DNA of 64,000 nucleotides from an uncultured Lachnospiraceae bacterium (GCA_951800145.1 CATOJE010000004.1:31689-95688), one strand, 5' to 3'. Counted from the first letter of the stretch, positions 18,054 to 27,028 are shown. Translations and numbers: made by a program. The notes: generated from the sequence alone by a model not told the origin.

Positions 18054-18920
18054 ATGGCAAGTCTTGGAAATCCGAAGCATACCATAGAAATCATTCAAAA
18101 GCATCAATTTGCATTTCAAAAGAAATTCGGCCAGAATTTTCTGGTGGATGAGCATGTGCTGGAAAAAATTATCCGCGCAGCAGGTGTGACGAAGGAAGAT
18201 TTTGTTTTAGAGGTGGGACCAGGGATCGGCACCCTGACCCAGTATTTGGCAGAAGCGGCAAGGCAGGTAGTTGCAGTGGAGATCGATGCCAAGCTGATAC
18301 CGATTTTGGAGGAAACACTGAAGGACTATGAGAATGCTTCTGTTATTCATCAGGATATTTTAAAGGTGGATATCCGGCAGCTGGCCCAGGAACAGAACGG
18401 GGGGCGGCCCATCAAGGTGGTGGCGAATCTTCCTTATTACATTACCACTCCGATTATTATGAAGCTTTTTGAGGAGGATGTGCCGGTAGAAAATATCACA
18501 GTGATGATCCAAAAGGAAGTAGCAGAAAGGATGCAGGCCCGTCCCGGCTCCAAGGAGTACGGGGCGCTGTCCCTGGCGGTGCAGTATTATGCAGACACCT
18601 ATCTGGCAGCCAATGTACCTCCCAACTGTTTTATTCCCCGGCCGAATGTAGGTTCGGCCGTGATCTGCCTTACCAGGCACGAAAGCCCGGCTGTGGAGGT
18701 GGAGGATGAAAGGCTGATGTTTTCCCTGATCCGCGCCTCCTTTAACCAGAGGAGGAAAACGTTACAGAACGGATTAAATAATTCCCCGGAGCTTTCGTAT
18801 TCTAAGGAAGAGATCGCCCGGGGACTGGAGGCCCTTGGACTTTCTCCTACTGTGCGGGGGGAGGCGCTGAGCTTACAGCAGTTTGCCCAGCTCTCGAATG
18901 CTTTGGGGCGGATGGGGTGA
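18054..18920 (+). CDS. rsmA: 16S rRNA dimethyladenosine transferase RsmA/KsgA
   Basis: S-adenosylmethionine-dependent methyltransferase of 288 residues that dimethylates the two adjacent adenines in the 3' hairpin of 16S rRNA, a late step in 30S assembly. It begins with the family hallmark FGQNFLVD, then the SAM motif EVGPGIGTLTQ, the acidic VAVEID, and catalytic NLPYYITTP. The C-terminal helical domain (RASFNQRRKTLQNGL) is complete. Start ATG at 18054 has AAGGAAGGA upstream. A terminator shared with convergent nagB follows. Confidence 0.97.
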   Translation: MASLGNPKHTIEIIQKHQFAFQKKFGQNFLVDEHVLEKIIRAAGVTKEDFVLEVGPGIGTLTQYLAEAARQVVAVEIDAKLIPILEETLKDYENASVIHQDILKVDIRQLAQEQNGGRPIKVVANLPYYITTPIIMKLFEEDVPVENITVMIQKEVAERMQARPGSKEYGALSLAVQYYADTYLAANVPPNCFIPRPNVGSAVICLTRHESPAVEVEDERLMFSLIRASFNQRRKTLQNGLNNSPELSYSKEEIARGLEALGLSPTVRGEALSLQQFAQLSNALGRMG

Positions 18921-18969
18921 AAAAGGATGAGAAAACCCTGTGCCGGATGGCAGGTCCTCTCATCCTTTT
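18921..18969. terminator. Bidirectional terminator between rsmA and nagB
   Basis: AAAAGGATGAG (18921-18931) pairs perfectly with CTCATCCTTTT (18959-18969). A-rich and T-rich ends allow it to work for both convergent genes. Confidence 0.85.
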
Positions 18970-19006
18970 CTGATGGAATGTAACTGGGAAGCGATATTAC
19001 GGAGCT

Positions 19007-19732
19007 TTAAAATAGAGACAGGGCGGCTTCATCCGCAACCACAGTTACATCGCTGTGAAGCTGGAGGATAGAGCCTGGCACATGAGGGGTGATAGGGCCA
19101 TGGAGGGAATCATAAAGAGCCTTTGCCTTATCCTCGCCGCTGGCAATTAACAGGATCCGTCTGGCGCTCATGATCGTCCGGATGCCCATGGTATACGCCT
19201 GCTTGGGCACGTCATCAATGGAGGGGAAGAAACGCTTATTAGCATCGATGGTGCTGGGCTGTAAATCGATGCAGTGGGTTCCCTTGGCAAAGGCTTCTCC
19301 CGGCTCATTAAATCCAATATGTCCGTTACGCCCTAATCCTAACAGCTGCAAATCCACACCTCCAAGGCGTTCGATCACCTGGTCATATCTGGCGGCTTCT
19401 GCCTGGGAATCCGGATTGGTTCCATCTGGAATATTGGTATTTGCCATATCAATATTAATGTCTTTAAATAAATTCTGGTACATAAAATAGTAATAACTCT
19501 GATCGTTTTCCTTTGTTAACCCCTTGTATTCATCCAGATTTGCTGTTTTTACCTTGGAGAAATCCAAATCCCCATCCTTGTACCACTGAATCAGCTGCTG
19601 ATAGGTTCCCACCGGGCTGGAGCCTGTGGCAAGACCGAGAACACAGTCTGGCTTCAGAATCACCTGGGCTGCGATGACATGAGCAGCCTTGCGGCTCATC
19701 TCCTGATAATTTTTTGCCTTGTAAAGCTTCAT
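19007..19732 (-). CDS. nagB: Glucosamine-6-phosphate deaminase
   Basis: Converts glucosamine 6-phosphate to fructose 6-phosphate and ammonia, feeding amino sugars into glycolysis. The 241-residue protein shows LGLATGSSPVGTYQ, the NLDEYKGL loop, and the active-site stretch LGLGRNGHIGFNEPG with the catalytic Asp/His region. Length matches short Firmicute NagB. It is monocistronic here, with no nagA or transporter adjacent. An AAGGAGGT site lies before the ATG and a promoter is visible upstream. Confidence 0.97.
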   Translation of the reverse strand: MKLYKAKNYQEMSRKAAHVIAAQVILKPDCVLGLATGSSPVGTYQQLIQWYKDGDLDFSKVKTANLDEYKGLTKENDQSYYYFMYQNLFKDINIDMANTNIPDGTNPDSQAEAARYDQVIERLGGVDLQLLGLGRNGHIGFNEPGEAFAKGTHCIDLQPSTIDANKRFFPSIDDVPKQAYTMGIRTIMSARRILLIASGEDKAKALYDSLHGPITPHVPGSILQLHSDVTVVADEAALSLF

Positions 19733-19783
19733 AAGAAAATACCTCCTTAAAAATAAAAAATATTTTTATAAATATCTAAATAT

Positions 19784-19812
19784 AGGATAACATTTTCGAG
19801 TCATAATTTCAA
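19784..19812 (-). promoter_or_regulatory. nagB promoter
   Basis: On the minus strand TTGAAA (19812-19807) and TATCCT (19789-19784) are 17 bases apart. No clear operator was identified beside it. Confidence 0.6.
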
Positions 19813-19898
19813 TGCTTATTTGCATAAAATAAAAACGAAGTCTTATATGGTTACGAAGTTAAAAAAGCTGCCCCAAAGCAGCAGAACAGGGGGTCGAT

Positions 19899-21413
19899 AT
19901 GGCAGACTTTCGTAGATTGATTTCTTATATTTATGAATACGAAGGACACGTTAAGGGGAAAAATGTGGGATTTGTAAAGCTGGAAGCCAGAAATGGCATG
20001 TGCAAGCTTCATGTAAATGTGAAGAAGCTGTATATGGGAAGCGGGGACATGGGGGTTTACCTGATGACCGGAAGACAGGAGATCTTCCTGGGAAATATCT
20101 TCCTTCGGAACGGAACTGGGGAATTCCGTACTATGGTGCAGGTAATGGATGTGCAGGAATCCGGAGAAACCATGGACGAGTGCTACGGTTTGACCATTCA
20201 TGGAAAAGGGGAAAACTGGAGAATTTACACAACAATCTGGGAGGATGCAGTGGCACAGGCGGCACAGCTTACCCTGGAATCCGTTACTTCAGAGCAGGTA
20301 CTGGAGGATAAAGTGGAAAAAGGCTTGCTGTCTCCTGTGATCCCGTCCCAGGAACTAGTGGTGGAAGGGAATCGTCAGGAAGCAGCCCAGACCAGTGTGC
20401 AGAAGGAGAAAATGGCTCCAGAGGAGGCACCTAAGGAGAGCCAGCCGCCGAAGCCGTCCCCAGAGGAGCCACTCCAGGAGAGTCAGCTGCCGAAGCCGTC
20501 CCCAGAGGAGCCACTCCAGGAGAGCCAGCCGCCGAAGCCGTTCCCAGAGGAGCCGCTCCAGGAGAGCCAGCTGCCAAAGCCATTCCCAGAGGAAGGGCTC
20601 CGGAAAGCGGAGCCGCCGAAGCCGTCTGCCGAAGAACCATTTCAGGAAGCTGAGCCGGAAAAGAAGGAGGCCCTGGACACGGTACAGCAGACCCTTCCGG
20701 CAAAGGAAATGCCTCAGGAAGCGCAGGAAGCCCCGCAGCCAAAGACTTCACAGAATCAGTCCCAGAGGCCGATATCGCCAGCTGGAACCGAAGTAATACA
20801 CAGGCAGGAACCAAAGCAGGTAACGATTCCTAACTTTGAGATGGGGCGTCTGGAGATGGAGACCGAGCATCCGGATGTACCTCTGGGGCAGCAGGTCCAG
20901 GCACCGGTGATCCGGCAGCACAAGGAGGCGCCTCTGATGGTTGGAGATCCAGATGCCTTAGCACGGCTGGACGCAGAGGATGCATCCCAGCACCAGATGC
21001 CGGTATGGGACTTTTTCCTTAAAACCTATCCGAAAATCCAGGCATTTGACAGTGAATACGGCTGCGTGATCCTGGTAATTAAGCCTCAGGATATCGGACT
21101 GCTGCCCAGAGAGATATGGATTTATGGGAATAACAGCTTTCTTCTCCATGGATACTATAATTATCGGTATTTGATTCTGGCACGGCTGGAAAATCCTCAT
21201 GGAAAAGCCAGGTATTTATTAGGGATTCCGGGGCATTACTACAGCAATGAGAAGTACATGGCATCTATGTTTGGGTTTCCTCATTTCGTCCTGTCAAAAA
21301 AGCAGACCGCAGATGACGGGAGATTTGGGTATTGGTACACAGATGTCCGCATGGGGGATGAGGCCATGCTTCAGACCGATGCAGTGAAAAGCTTAAAAAG
21401 CCAGGCGGTTTAA
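19899..21413 (+). CDS. DUF6128-type protein with 14-residue Pro/Glu repeats
   Basis: Protein of 504 residues in three parts. Residues 1-115 form a conserved domain (RRLISYIYEYEGHVKGKNVGF) resembling DUF6128 proteins of Lachnospiraceae. Residues ~150-310 are low-complexity, rich in Pro, Glu and Gln, with five 14-residue repeats (179-248). Residues ~360-504 form a second folded domain (MPVWDFFLKTYPKIQAF, then GIPGHYYSNEKYMASMFGFP). No signal peptide or membrane span is visible, so it is probably cytosolic or on the forespore side. Function is unknown. It has its own leader and a GGGGGTCGAT site before the ATG. Confidence 0.7.
   Translation: MADFRRLISYIYEYEGHVKGKNVGFVKLEARNGMCKLHVNVKKLYMGSGDMGVYLMTGRQEIFLGNIFLRNGTGEFRTMVQVMDVQESGETMDECYGLTIHGKGENWRIYTTIWEDAVAQAAQLTLESVTSEQVLEDKVEKGLLSPVIPSQELVVEGNRQEAAQTSVQKEKMAPEEAPKESQPPKPSPEEPLQESQLPKPSPEEPLQESQPPKPFPEEPLQESQLPKPFPEEGLRKAEPPKPSAEEPFQEAEPEKKEALDTVQQTLPAKEMPQEAQEAPQPKTSQNQSQRPISPAGTEVIHRQEPKQVTIPNFEMGRLEMETEHPDVPLGQQVQAPVIRQHKEAPLMVGDPDALARLDAEDASQHQMPVWDFFLKTYPKIQAFDSEYGCVILVIKPQDIGLLPREIWIYGNNSFLLHGYYNYRYLILARLENPHGKARYLLGIPGHYYSNEKYMASMFGFPHFVLSKKQTADDGRFGYWYTDVRMGDEAMLQTDAVKSLKSQAV
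20436..20645 (+). repeat. Five in-frame 42-bp tandem repeats
   Basis: Copies start at 20436, 20478, 20520, 20562 and 20604. Each encodes a version of ESQ-P/L-PKP-S/F-PEEPLQ. The first three are nearly identical at DNA level and the last two have diverged. The length is a multiple of three, so copy number can change without breaking the frame. Confidence 0.9.
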
Positions 21414-21435
21414 TGGACAAAAACAGAGGTAAGAA

Positions 21436-22260
21436 ATGAATAGAAAAAAACGTAAGAGAGACAAAAATACAGCCAAAATAAAAACATCCTATTATACAAT
21501 TTCATCGCCGAAGCTCCCGGAGCCCTTTTGTGGCTATCGAATCGTCCATTTATCAGATCTCCACGGGACGCTTTATGGCAGGAATCATAAAGTACTGATT
21601 CAAAAAGTCAGGGAAGCTGCGCCGAATTGCATAATGATGACGGGAGATATGGCAGATCAGAGCCAGGGGGCGATTCCGCGGCTGATTGATTTGTGCAGCC
21701 GGCTGTGCCGGCACTGGCCAGTTTACTTTATTGATGGGAACCATGAGCAGTGCTTAAAAGAAAAGGAACAGGCCAGCCTGCAGAGAGGATTAAAGAGAGC
21801 CGGAGTGATCCAGCTGAAGAATAGCGCCCAGGAGCTGGTTTATAAAGGAGCCAGCATCCAGGTATACGGCCTGGTAATGCCGATGGTGTATTATAAGGAC
21901 TGGTTTAGAGAATACCGGTGGGGAATAAAGTTTACAGTCCAGGATGCAGAAAGACTTTTAGGCATGCCAAGGGGTGACAGCTTCCGGATTCTTTTAGCTC
22001 ATAATCCTTTATATTTTCCTGCTTACCGGGACTGGGGAGCGGATCTGACCTTGTCCGGACATATCCACGGTGGAATTATCTGTATTCCCGGCCTGGGAGG
22101 GCTTTTGTCACCGGAAGTGAAATTTTTCCCAAAATATGATGGAGGATATTTTTGGGAGGAGGGGAAGCAGATGGTTGTCAGCCGGGGCTTGGGAAATCAT
22201 TTTTTGTTCCGCCTGTGGAATCCGCCAGAGCTGGCGGTGATTACCTTAAAGCATCCATAA
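21436..22260 (+). CDS. Calcineurin-like metallophosphoesterase
   Basis: Phosphoesterase of 274 residues with the full dinuclear-metal motif set: HLSDLHG, MTGDMADQ, IDGNHEQC, LLAHNPLYF and LSGHIHGG. The N-terminus is very basic (RKKRKRDK) without a membrane segment, unlike the membrane-anchored YkuE/YaeI relatives. Substrate is unknown; this subgroup includes UDP-diacylglucosamine hydrolase-like and lipid phosphoesterases. It starts 22 bases after the DUF6128-type gene and is likely in the same transcript. Confidence 0.85.
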   Translation: MNRKKRKRDKNTAKIKTSYYTISSPKLPEPFCGYRIVHLSDLHGTLYGRNHKVLIQKVREAAPNCIMMTGDMADQSQGAIPRLIDLCSRLCRHWPVYFIDGNHEQCLKEKEQASLQRGLKRAGVIQLKNSAQELVYKGASIQVYGLVMPMVYYKDWFREYRWGIKFTVQDAERLLGMPRGDSFRILLAHNPLYFPAYRDWGADLTLSGHIHGGIICIPGLGGLLSPEVKFFPKYDGGYFWEEGKQMVVSRGLGNHFLFRLWNPPELAVITLKHP

Positions 22261-22383
22261 AAATATTCAGGTTTTAGGGAAAATGATTTTTTTCGTATAA
22301 ATTCTTTCATTCTACAAATACTACTTCCAGAAACGGATAACCAATTTCGGGAGCATATTACAGTAAAATGGAGGAATGTGTAT

Positions 22384-22932
22384 ATGAAAGCTACAGGAAT
22401 TGTGAGAAGAATTGACGATCTTGGTCGAATTGTCGTCCCAAAAGAAATCCGACGTACATTGCGCCTGCGGGAAGGAACTCCACTGGAAATCTTTACTGAC
22501 CGGGAAGGCGAAATTATATTGAAAAAGTATTCTCCCATGGTGGAGCTGACTGCGTTTGCAGGGCAGTATGCAGAAGCTATGGCCCAGTCCACCGGGTTAA
22601 TGGTCTGCATTACTGACCGGGACCAAGTGATTGCCGTAGCCGGCGGACCAAAAAAGGATATTTTGCAGAAAAACATCAGCCGGCAGCTGGAGCAGCTGAT
22701 CAATGAGCGGCAGTCAGTATGCGCGGGAAAGGATGATAAAAATTTTATTCCCCTGGTAACCGAGGAGCTGGAGGGGGTGACAGCCCAGGTGGTGACAGCG
22801 ATCCTCTGTGAGGGCGATGCCATCGGGGCGGTGGCTATCTTAAGCCGGGAGCCCAGGGCGAGATTTGGAGATATGGAGATGAAGCTGGCTTCCACCGCTG
22901 CCGGGTTTTTGGGACGGCAGATGGAAGGGTAA
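22384..22932 (+). CDS. spoVT: Stage V sporulation protein T (SpoVT-like)
   Basis: Transcription factor of 182 residues. The N-terminal ~50 residues are an AbrB-type swapped-hairpin DNA-binding domain (TGIVRRIDDLGRIVVPKEIRR) and the rest is a GAF-like regulatory domain, the layout of SpoVT, which controls forespore sigma-G genes. I choose ATG 22384, 8 bases after GGAGGA; the GTG at 22378 is too close to that site. It stands alone with its own terminator. Clostridia carry AbrB-type paralogues, but the attached GAF-like domain favours SpoVT. Confidence 0.9.
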   Translation: MKATGIVRRIDDLGRIVVPKEIRRTLRLREGTPLEIFTDREGEIILKKYSPMVELTAFAGQYAEAMAQSTGLMVCITDRDQVIAVAGGPKKDILQKNISRQLEQLINERQSVCAGKDDKNFIPLVTEELEGVTAQVVTAILCEGDAIGAVAILSREPRARFGDMEMKLASTAAGFLGRQMEG

Positions 22933-22960
22933 GGAGAGAATAGAAAGAAGAGACAAGAAA

Positions 22961-22990
22961 AACAGAGGCCGGGAAAGCTTCTGTTTTTTT
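22961..22990 (+). terminator. Terminator after spoVT
   Basis: AACAGAGGC pairs with GCTTCTGTT (one G-U pair) and is followed by a run of T's. Confidence 0.7.
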
Positions 22991-22994
22991 GTAC

Positions 22995-23026
22995 TTGACA
23001 AAGACGTTATATGATGTTATTAATAT
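22995..23026 (+). promoter_or_regulatory. Promoter/operator of the EamA gene, Amadori-locus type
   Basis: TTGACA (22995-23000) is followed by GTTATATGATGTTATTAATAT. The same kind of sequence, GTAATATAAnnTGTTAATAT, lies in the promoters at 24009, 26917 and 30202. A -10 of TATTAA (23018) gives 17-base spacing. This copy is the most diverged, so control by the FrlR-like repressor is less certain. Confidence 0.5.
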
Positions 23027-23075
23027 ACATGTAGAATACAAGTTGGCGTTTGAATGAAGAAAGAAGAGGATCATC

Positions 23076-23981
23076 ATGGTTAGTAAGGAAAGTTTCTGCG
23101 TCAGCAGCAGGAAAATGGACATGGGAATGGCAGGGGCAGGATTTGCTATGCTTTCTGCATTTTTGTACGGCTTGAATGCATTTTTTGCTACCTGCGCCTA
23201 TGAAGGCGGGAGCAATCCCATCGCCTTTACCTTTCACTCTGCTATCCTTGGATCCGTGATTTTATTCATCATTATGATCAAGAAAAAAATCCCGGTGCTG
23301 CCCAAGAAAACCATGGTTCCCTGGCTTTTGCTGGATGGTGTGCTGGGAGGCTCCACCACTCTTTTGCTCTTCAGCGCCTTTGACATGATCTCTACCGGGA
23401 TTGCCACGGTGCTTCATTTTACCTATCCGGTATATGTGTCTGTCCTTGGAATCTGGGTATTAAAGAAGAAGCTGACCAGGGAAAAAGGAATCGCCCTGGG
23501 CTTAAGCCTGGCGGGAATCGTGCTGACCTCAGACCTTTCGGGGCAGGGGGCTGGCTTGGGGATTTTCCTGGCCCTTCTTTCTGGCTTCACCTATGCCGGC
23601 TATATCCTTGTGATGGAAAAATCCGGCCTGCAAAAAGCGGATTTTATCTGGTTTGGCTTTTATATGCTTTTGATCCGTATGCTGGTTACAGTGCTGTATG
23701 GAGGATTTGCCGGCGGCTTGCGGGTTTCCCTGACAAAGGAGGCCTGTCTGATGACAGTAGTCTATGCTCTGCTGGCCTGTGTTGCTGCCAATGCCCTGTT
23801 TCAGTTCGGGGTGCGGTATGTAGGCGGGGCAGCCGCGTCCCTCTTCTCTATGCTGGAGCCGGTAACGTGTGTGATTGTTGGCGTCACGGTTTTAGGTGAA
23901 ACGCTGAATTCTGTAAAAATTCTTGGCTGTGTTTTGATTCTTTCAGGAATTTTGATTGTAATACGGGAAGAAAATTCGTAA
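23076..23981 (+). CDS. EamA/DMT-family transporter
   Basis: Drug/metabolite transporter of 301 residues with about ten hydrophobic spans in two EamA repeats (first from residue ~15, second from ~155). Such proteins export or import amino acids, sugars or other small metabolites. The promoter resembles those of the adjacent Amadori-compound genes, so it may move the amino acid released by the deglycases or take up a substrate; this is inference. The ATG at 23076 has AGAGGA upstream; M14 (23115) is a possible later start. Confidence 0.8.
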   Translation: MVSKESFCVSSRKMDMGMAGAGFAMLSAFLYGLNAFFATCAYEGGSNPIAFTFHSAILGSVILFIIMIKKKIPVLPKKTMVPWLLLDGVLGGSTTLLLFSAFDMISTGIATVLHFTYPVYVSVLGIWVLKKKLTREKGIALGLSLAGIVLTSDLSGQGAGLGIFLALLSGFTYAGYILVMEKSGLQKADFIWFGFYMLLIRMLVTVLYGGFAGGLRVSLTKEACLMTVVYALLACVAANALFQFGVRYVGGAAASLFSMLEPVTCVIVGVTVLGETLNSVKILGCVLILSGILIVIREENS

Positions 23982-24008
23982 AACACGATAATACAATCAA
24001 GATATATG

Positions 24009-24037
24009 TTGACGTATGTAATATAACATGTTAATAT
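24009..24037 (+). promoter_or_regulatory. Promoter/operator of the frlD-like gene
   Basis: TTGACG (24009-24014), 17-base spacer, TAATAT (24032-24037). The spacer and -10 hold the near-palindrome ATATAACATGTTAATAT, a good candidate site for the GntR-family FrlR-like repressor. Confidence 0.7.
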
Positions 24038-24091
24038 AAGTGTGAAAAATACAGACAGAGGATGTTTTCGGGATATAAGGAGGGTTGCAAC

Positions 24092-25021
24092 ATGATCAAA
24101 ATTGCATGTATGGGCGACAATGTGGTGGATATTAATTATATCGATGGGATGGTAAATCCTGGGGGCAACTGCGTGAATGTGGCAGTGTACTGCAGCCAGA
24201 TGGGGCATAAGGCGGCCTACATCGGGGTTCTGGCGGATGATGTTTACGGGAAGGTGCTTACAGACTCCTTAGATAAGCAAAGGGTGGAATATACCATGAG
24301 CCCGGTGCTCCACGGAGAGACGGGGCGGTGCTTTATTAATCTAATTGACGGGGACCGGGTGATTGGAGATGAGAATAACGGCGGTCTGGTGAAGTCCCAT
24401 CCCCTAGAGATTACAGATGCGCTTTTGACTTACCTGGGGGGGTTTGATATCGTTCATACCAGCTGCTATAGCTATATTGACGATCAGCTGGTCAAGGTGA
24501 AGAAGGCGGGGATCCCGCTTCTCTATGACTTTTCCACAGAATGGAACGAAGAAAACGTGGCCATGATTTCAGATGTGGCCAACTACATCCTGTTCTCGGG
24601 AAGAGATGATTTGTCCCAGCGGGAGAACCTGAATATCCTGAAAAAGGCGGTGGATTCCCGCTTCTGCTCCATGGCAATCATGACCATGGGAACGAAGGGC
24701 GCATGGGTATATGACGGCAGAACCATTTATACCAAGGAGCCATATAATATCGGCGGAGGCGCTATAGACACCACTGGCTGTGGGGACTCCTGGCTCAGCG
24801 GCTTTATCACCACTTATGTGGAAATCACCAAGCGGATGGAGGATATGGTGGCTGAATCTGACGGGAATTTCATTTTGGAGGAGAATCAGGAGGATGTGAG
24901 GCGGCATGCCATTGAGACAGGGATGTGTATGGGGAATTTAAAGGCCCGGTATACCTGCCGGATCAAGGGCGCTTATGGATGCGGCGTGCCGGTGAGCTCA
25001 GTGCAATCAACAGGCTTATAA
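24092..25021 (+). CDS. frlD: Fructoselysine 6-kinase-like PfkB kinase (FrlD-like)
   Basis: PfkB-family sugar kinase of 309 residues. The start IACMGDNVVDI and the signature NPGGNCVNVAVYCSQMG closely parallel E. coli FrlD (GDNCVDI, SGGNAVNVAVYC), as does DIVHTSCYSYIDD followed by YDFSTEWN. The C-terminal PfkB motif DTTGCGDSWLSGF supplies the catalytic Asp. It should phosphorylate an Amadori compound such as fructoselysine at C6 in the cytoplasm. ATG 24092 lies 9 bases after AGGAGG; an upstream ATG at 24062 is rejected. An HAD phosphatase gene follows after 24 bases. Confidence 0.85.
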   Translation: MIKIACMGDNVVDINYIDGMVNPGGNCVNVAVYCSQMGHKAAYIGVLADDVYGKVLTDSLDKQRVEYTMSPVLHGETGRCFINLIDGDRVIGDENNGGLVKSHPLEITDALLTYLGGFDIVHTSCYSYIDDQLVKVKKAGIPLLYDFSTEWNEENVAMISDVANYILFSGRDDLSQRENLNILKKAVDSRFCSMAIMTMGTKGAWVYDGRTIYTKEPYNIGGGAIDTTGCGDSWLSGFITTYVEITKRMEDMVAESDGNFILEENQEDVRRHAIETGMCMGNLKARYTCRIKGAYGCGVPVSSVQSTGL

Positions 25022-25045
25022 AAACATAAACTGCAGGTGAGGAAA

Positions 25046-25894
25046 ATGGGAACAATATTCGAGGAAGAAAAGCGGAAGATTTCAGACTGTGTGCTTGCTC
25101 TGGATCTTGACGGCACACTGACAAATTCAGAGAAGCAGGTTACCCCGGTGGTCCGGTGGGCCCTGAAGCTGTTTATGGCCATGGGAGGGCGTGTGATCCT
25201 GGCCTCCGGACGTCCCACCTACGGCGTTATGCCGGTGGCGGAGGAGCTTGAATTTCAGAGAAAGGGAGGCTATATTTTATCCTATAACGGAGGCTGTGTG
25301 ACAGACTGCAAAACAGGACGTATTTTGTATCAGCATACCTTAGACCAGGAGGTGGTGGATACCCTGGCCGCCCAGGCAAAGGAGTATGGGGTCAACATTA
25401 TGACCTATGAAGACAAGTACATTATCACAGAACACCCGGAGGAAAAGTATTGCCAGAAGGAAAGCTCCATCAACCATATGGAGATCCGCCAGACCGATAG
25501 CTTTTCTGATTATGTTAATTTTCCAGTGACCAAGTGTTTGATGACAGGAGAGGAAGAACACTTAAAGGCTGTGGAGGAGAGCATGAAGGCCTATTGGGAT
25601 GGACGCCTGAATATCTGCCGGTCTGAGCCATATTTCCTTGAGGTTACGGCAAAGGGGATTGACAAGGCGCAGACCTTGCAGTGGATGCTGAAGCGCCTGG
25701 GGAGGGAGCAGAAGGACCTCATCGCCTGCGGGGACGGATTTAATGATCTGTCCATGATTGATTATGCAGGGATCGGGGTTGCCATGGCTAATGCTCAGCC
25801 AGCGATAAAGGAGGCGGCTCAGTACATAGCCCCCTCCAACGATGAGGACGGTATTGCCGATGTGATCTGCCATCTCATCGAGAGCAGCCGATAG
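25046..25894 (+). CDS. Cof-type HAD phosphatase
   Basis: Haloacid dehalogenase hydrolase of 282 residues with a type IIB cap. Motif I is ALDLDGTLTNSEK, motif II VILASGRP, and motif IV ACGDGFNDLSMIDYAGIGVAMANA, as in Cof/YkrA sugar phosphatases. It probably dephosphorylates a sugar phosphate in the Amadori pathway, preventing toxic build-up, but the substrate is not known. It is co-transcribed with the FrlD-like kinase. ATG 25046 is preferred over GTG 25037, which overlaps the probable ribosome binding site AGGTGAGG. Confidence 0.85.
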   Translation: MGTIFEEEKRKISDCVLALDLDGTLTNSEKQVTPVVRWALKLFMAMGGRVILASGRPTYGVMPVAEELEFQRKGGYILSYNGGCVTDCKTGRILYQHTLDQEVVDTLAAQAKEYGVNIMTYEDKYIITEHPEEKYCQKESSINHMEIRQTDSFSDYVNFPVTKCLMTGEEEHLKAVEESMKAYWDGRLNICRSEPYFLEVTAKGIDKAQTLQWMLKRLGREQKDLIACGDGFNDLSMIDYAGIGVAMANAQPAIKEAAQYIAPSNDEDGIADVICHLIESSR

Positions 25895-25916
25895 GAGAGC
25901 ATGGTTCACAGATAAC

Positions 25917-25963
25917 AAAAAGACTGGAGCATGGGAAATTCTCTGCATGCTTCAGTCTTTTTT
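25917..25963. terminator. Bidirectional terminator between HAD gene and frlR
   Basis: AAAAGACTGGAGCATG pairs with CATGCTTCAGTCTTTT with one mismatch, followed by more T's. It separates the convergent HAD and frlR-like genes. Confidence 0.9.
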
Positions 25964-25976
25964 GACCCAAAATAAA

Positions 25977-26735
25977 TTAGTCAATATTGATAGACAGCTT
26001 ATTTACCGTATCGGTGAGATAGAATTTAAAATAATTTCCTGACATGATCTGCTTCGTCCAGTGAATGGGATTGCCTACATCCGAAATGATGGTTTCCTTC
26101 AGGATAAACAGCGGATTCCCGGGCTGGAGCTTTAAGAAGAGCGCCTCCTCCGGAGTGGCCCCGCTGGCCTCCAGGCAGATGGTGGTATGACAGTAATTTT
26201 CAGGGTTTGCCCCAGTGCGCTTTTCCAGGGTGTCATACAGGGAGCGATCCTCCAGATCCTCTTCCAGCAGGAAGCTGTATTCCCGGTAAGGCAGGTGGAC
26301 ATGCTCGATGATCACCGGATGCCCGTCTGCATAGCGGATGCGTTTGATATAGATGATATCGTCACCCTCCTCCAGCTGCAGCGTGCGGATATCGTACATG
26401 GAGGCCTCCTGGCGGCGTACACAGAGGATGTGGGTATTAATACGAATATTATTTTCCCGGCAGGTGGTGGTAAAGCCGCTGAAGGTAACCAGATTAGAGG
26501 TAATCTTTTGATTCTCCACAAAGGTACCCTTGCCGTGCCTGCGGATTAAGATGCCCTGATCTACCAGGTCCGTTATAGCATTCCGTATGGTAACGCGGCT
26601 TACCTGGTATAGCTCGCAAAATTTGCTTTCACTGGGAAGCATCTGACCGGCCTGATATTCCCCGGTCATGATCTTTTGCTTAATGTCATTTTCTATCTGC
26701 TGATAAAGCGGAATTGCACTTTCATGTTCAATCAT
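25977..26735 (-). CDS. frlR: GntR/HutC-family repressor (FrlR-like)
   Basis: Regulator of 252 residues. The N-terminal winged helix (LPSESKFCELYQVSRVTIRN, then RRHGKGTFV) is GntR-type; residues ~85-250 form a UTRA ligand-binding domain typical of HutC-subfamily sugar-phosphate sensors such as FrlR and NagR. It sits inside the Amadori locus and reads opposite to its neighbours, so it most likely represses them until a phosphorylated substrate binds. I choose the ATG at 26735, preceded by GGGGGG with 8-base spacing; the ATG at 26762 would add nine residues. Confidence 0.85.
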   Translation of the reverse strand: MIEHESAIPLYQQIENDIKQKIMTGEYQAGQMLPSESKFCELYQVSRVTIRNAITDLVDQGILIRRHGKGTFVENQKITSNLVTFSGFTTTCRENNIRINTHILCVRRQEASMYDIRTLQLEEGDDIIYIKRIRYADGHPVIIEHVHLPYREYSFLLEEDLEDRSLYDTLEKRTGANPENYCHTTICLEASGATPEEALFLKLQPGNPLFILKETIISDVGNPIHWTKQIMSGNYFKFYLTDTVNKLSINID

Positions 26736-26916
26736 AGTCGAATCCCCCCTTTCTCGTTTCATCCATTATAACATCTTGTATCATCATAATGCAAGTTGAA
26801 AATGGAAAAATTCTGTTTTTTCTTACCGAAATAAAGAAACAGAAGGTGGCGATGTGAATACTCACTAAAAAAAGCAGAGGAATTAAATTTTTTCTGTGAA
26901 AAAAATTATTTTTTAC

Positions 26917-26945
26917 TTGACTGTAGTAATATAATGTGTTAATAT
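26917..26945 (+). promoter_or_regulatory. Promoter/operator of the ABC transporter operon
   Basis: TTGACT (26917-26922), 17-base spacer, TAATAT (26940-26945), with GTAATATAATGTGTTAATAT spanning spacer and -10. It is nearly the same as the frlD promoter at 24009 (GTAATATAACATGTTAATAT). The rest of 26736-27028 is AT-rich and includes the divergent frlR promoter region. Confidence 0.7.
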
Positions 26946-27028
26946 AAGCTCAACAATTATCATATCATGATATAATACAAGATTTGATATGAAGTAACCT
27001 GCGATAAATGAAAAAGGAGGAAGAAAGA

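Noticed and set aside
20431..20814. Minus-strand frame of 127 codons rich in Ala, Ser and Pro over the 42-bp repeats
   Set aside because: Openness follows from the repeat composition; it is the complement of the Pro/Glu repeats and has no start signals.
22197..22895. Minus-strand frame of 232 codons over spoVT
   Set aside because: Ser/Arg-rich complement of a strongly identified gene; no ribosome binding site.
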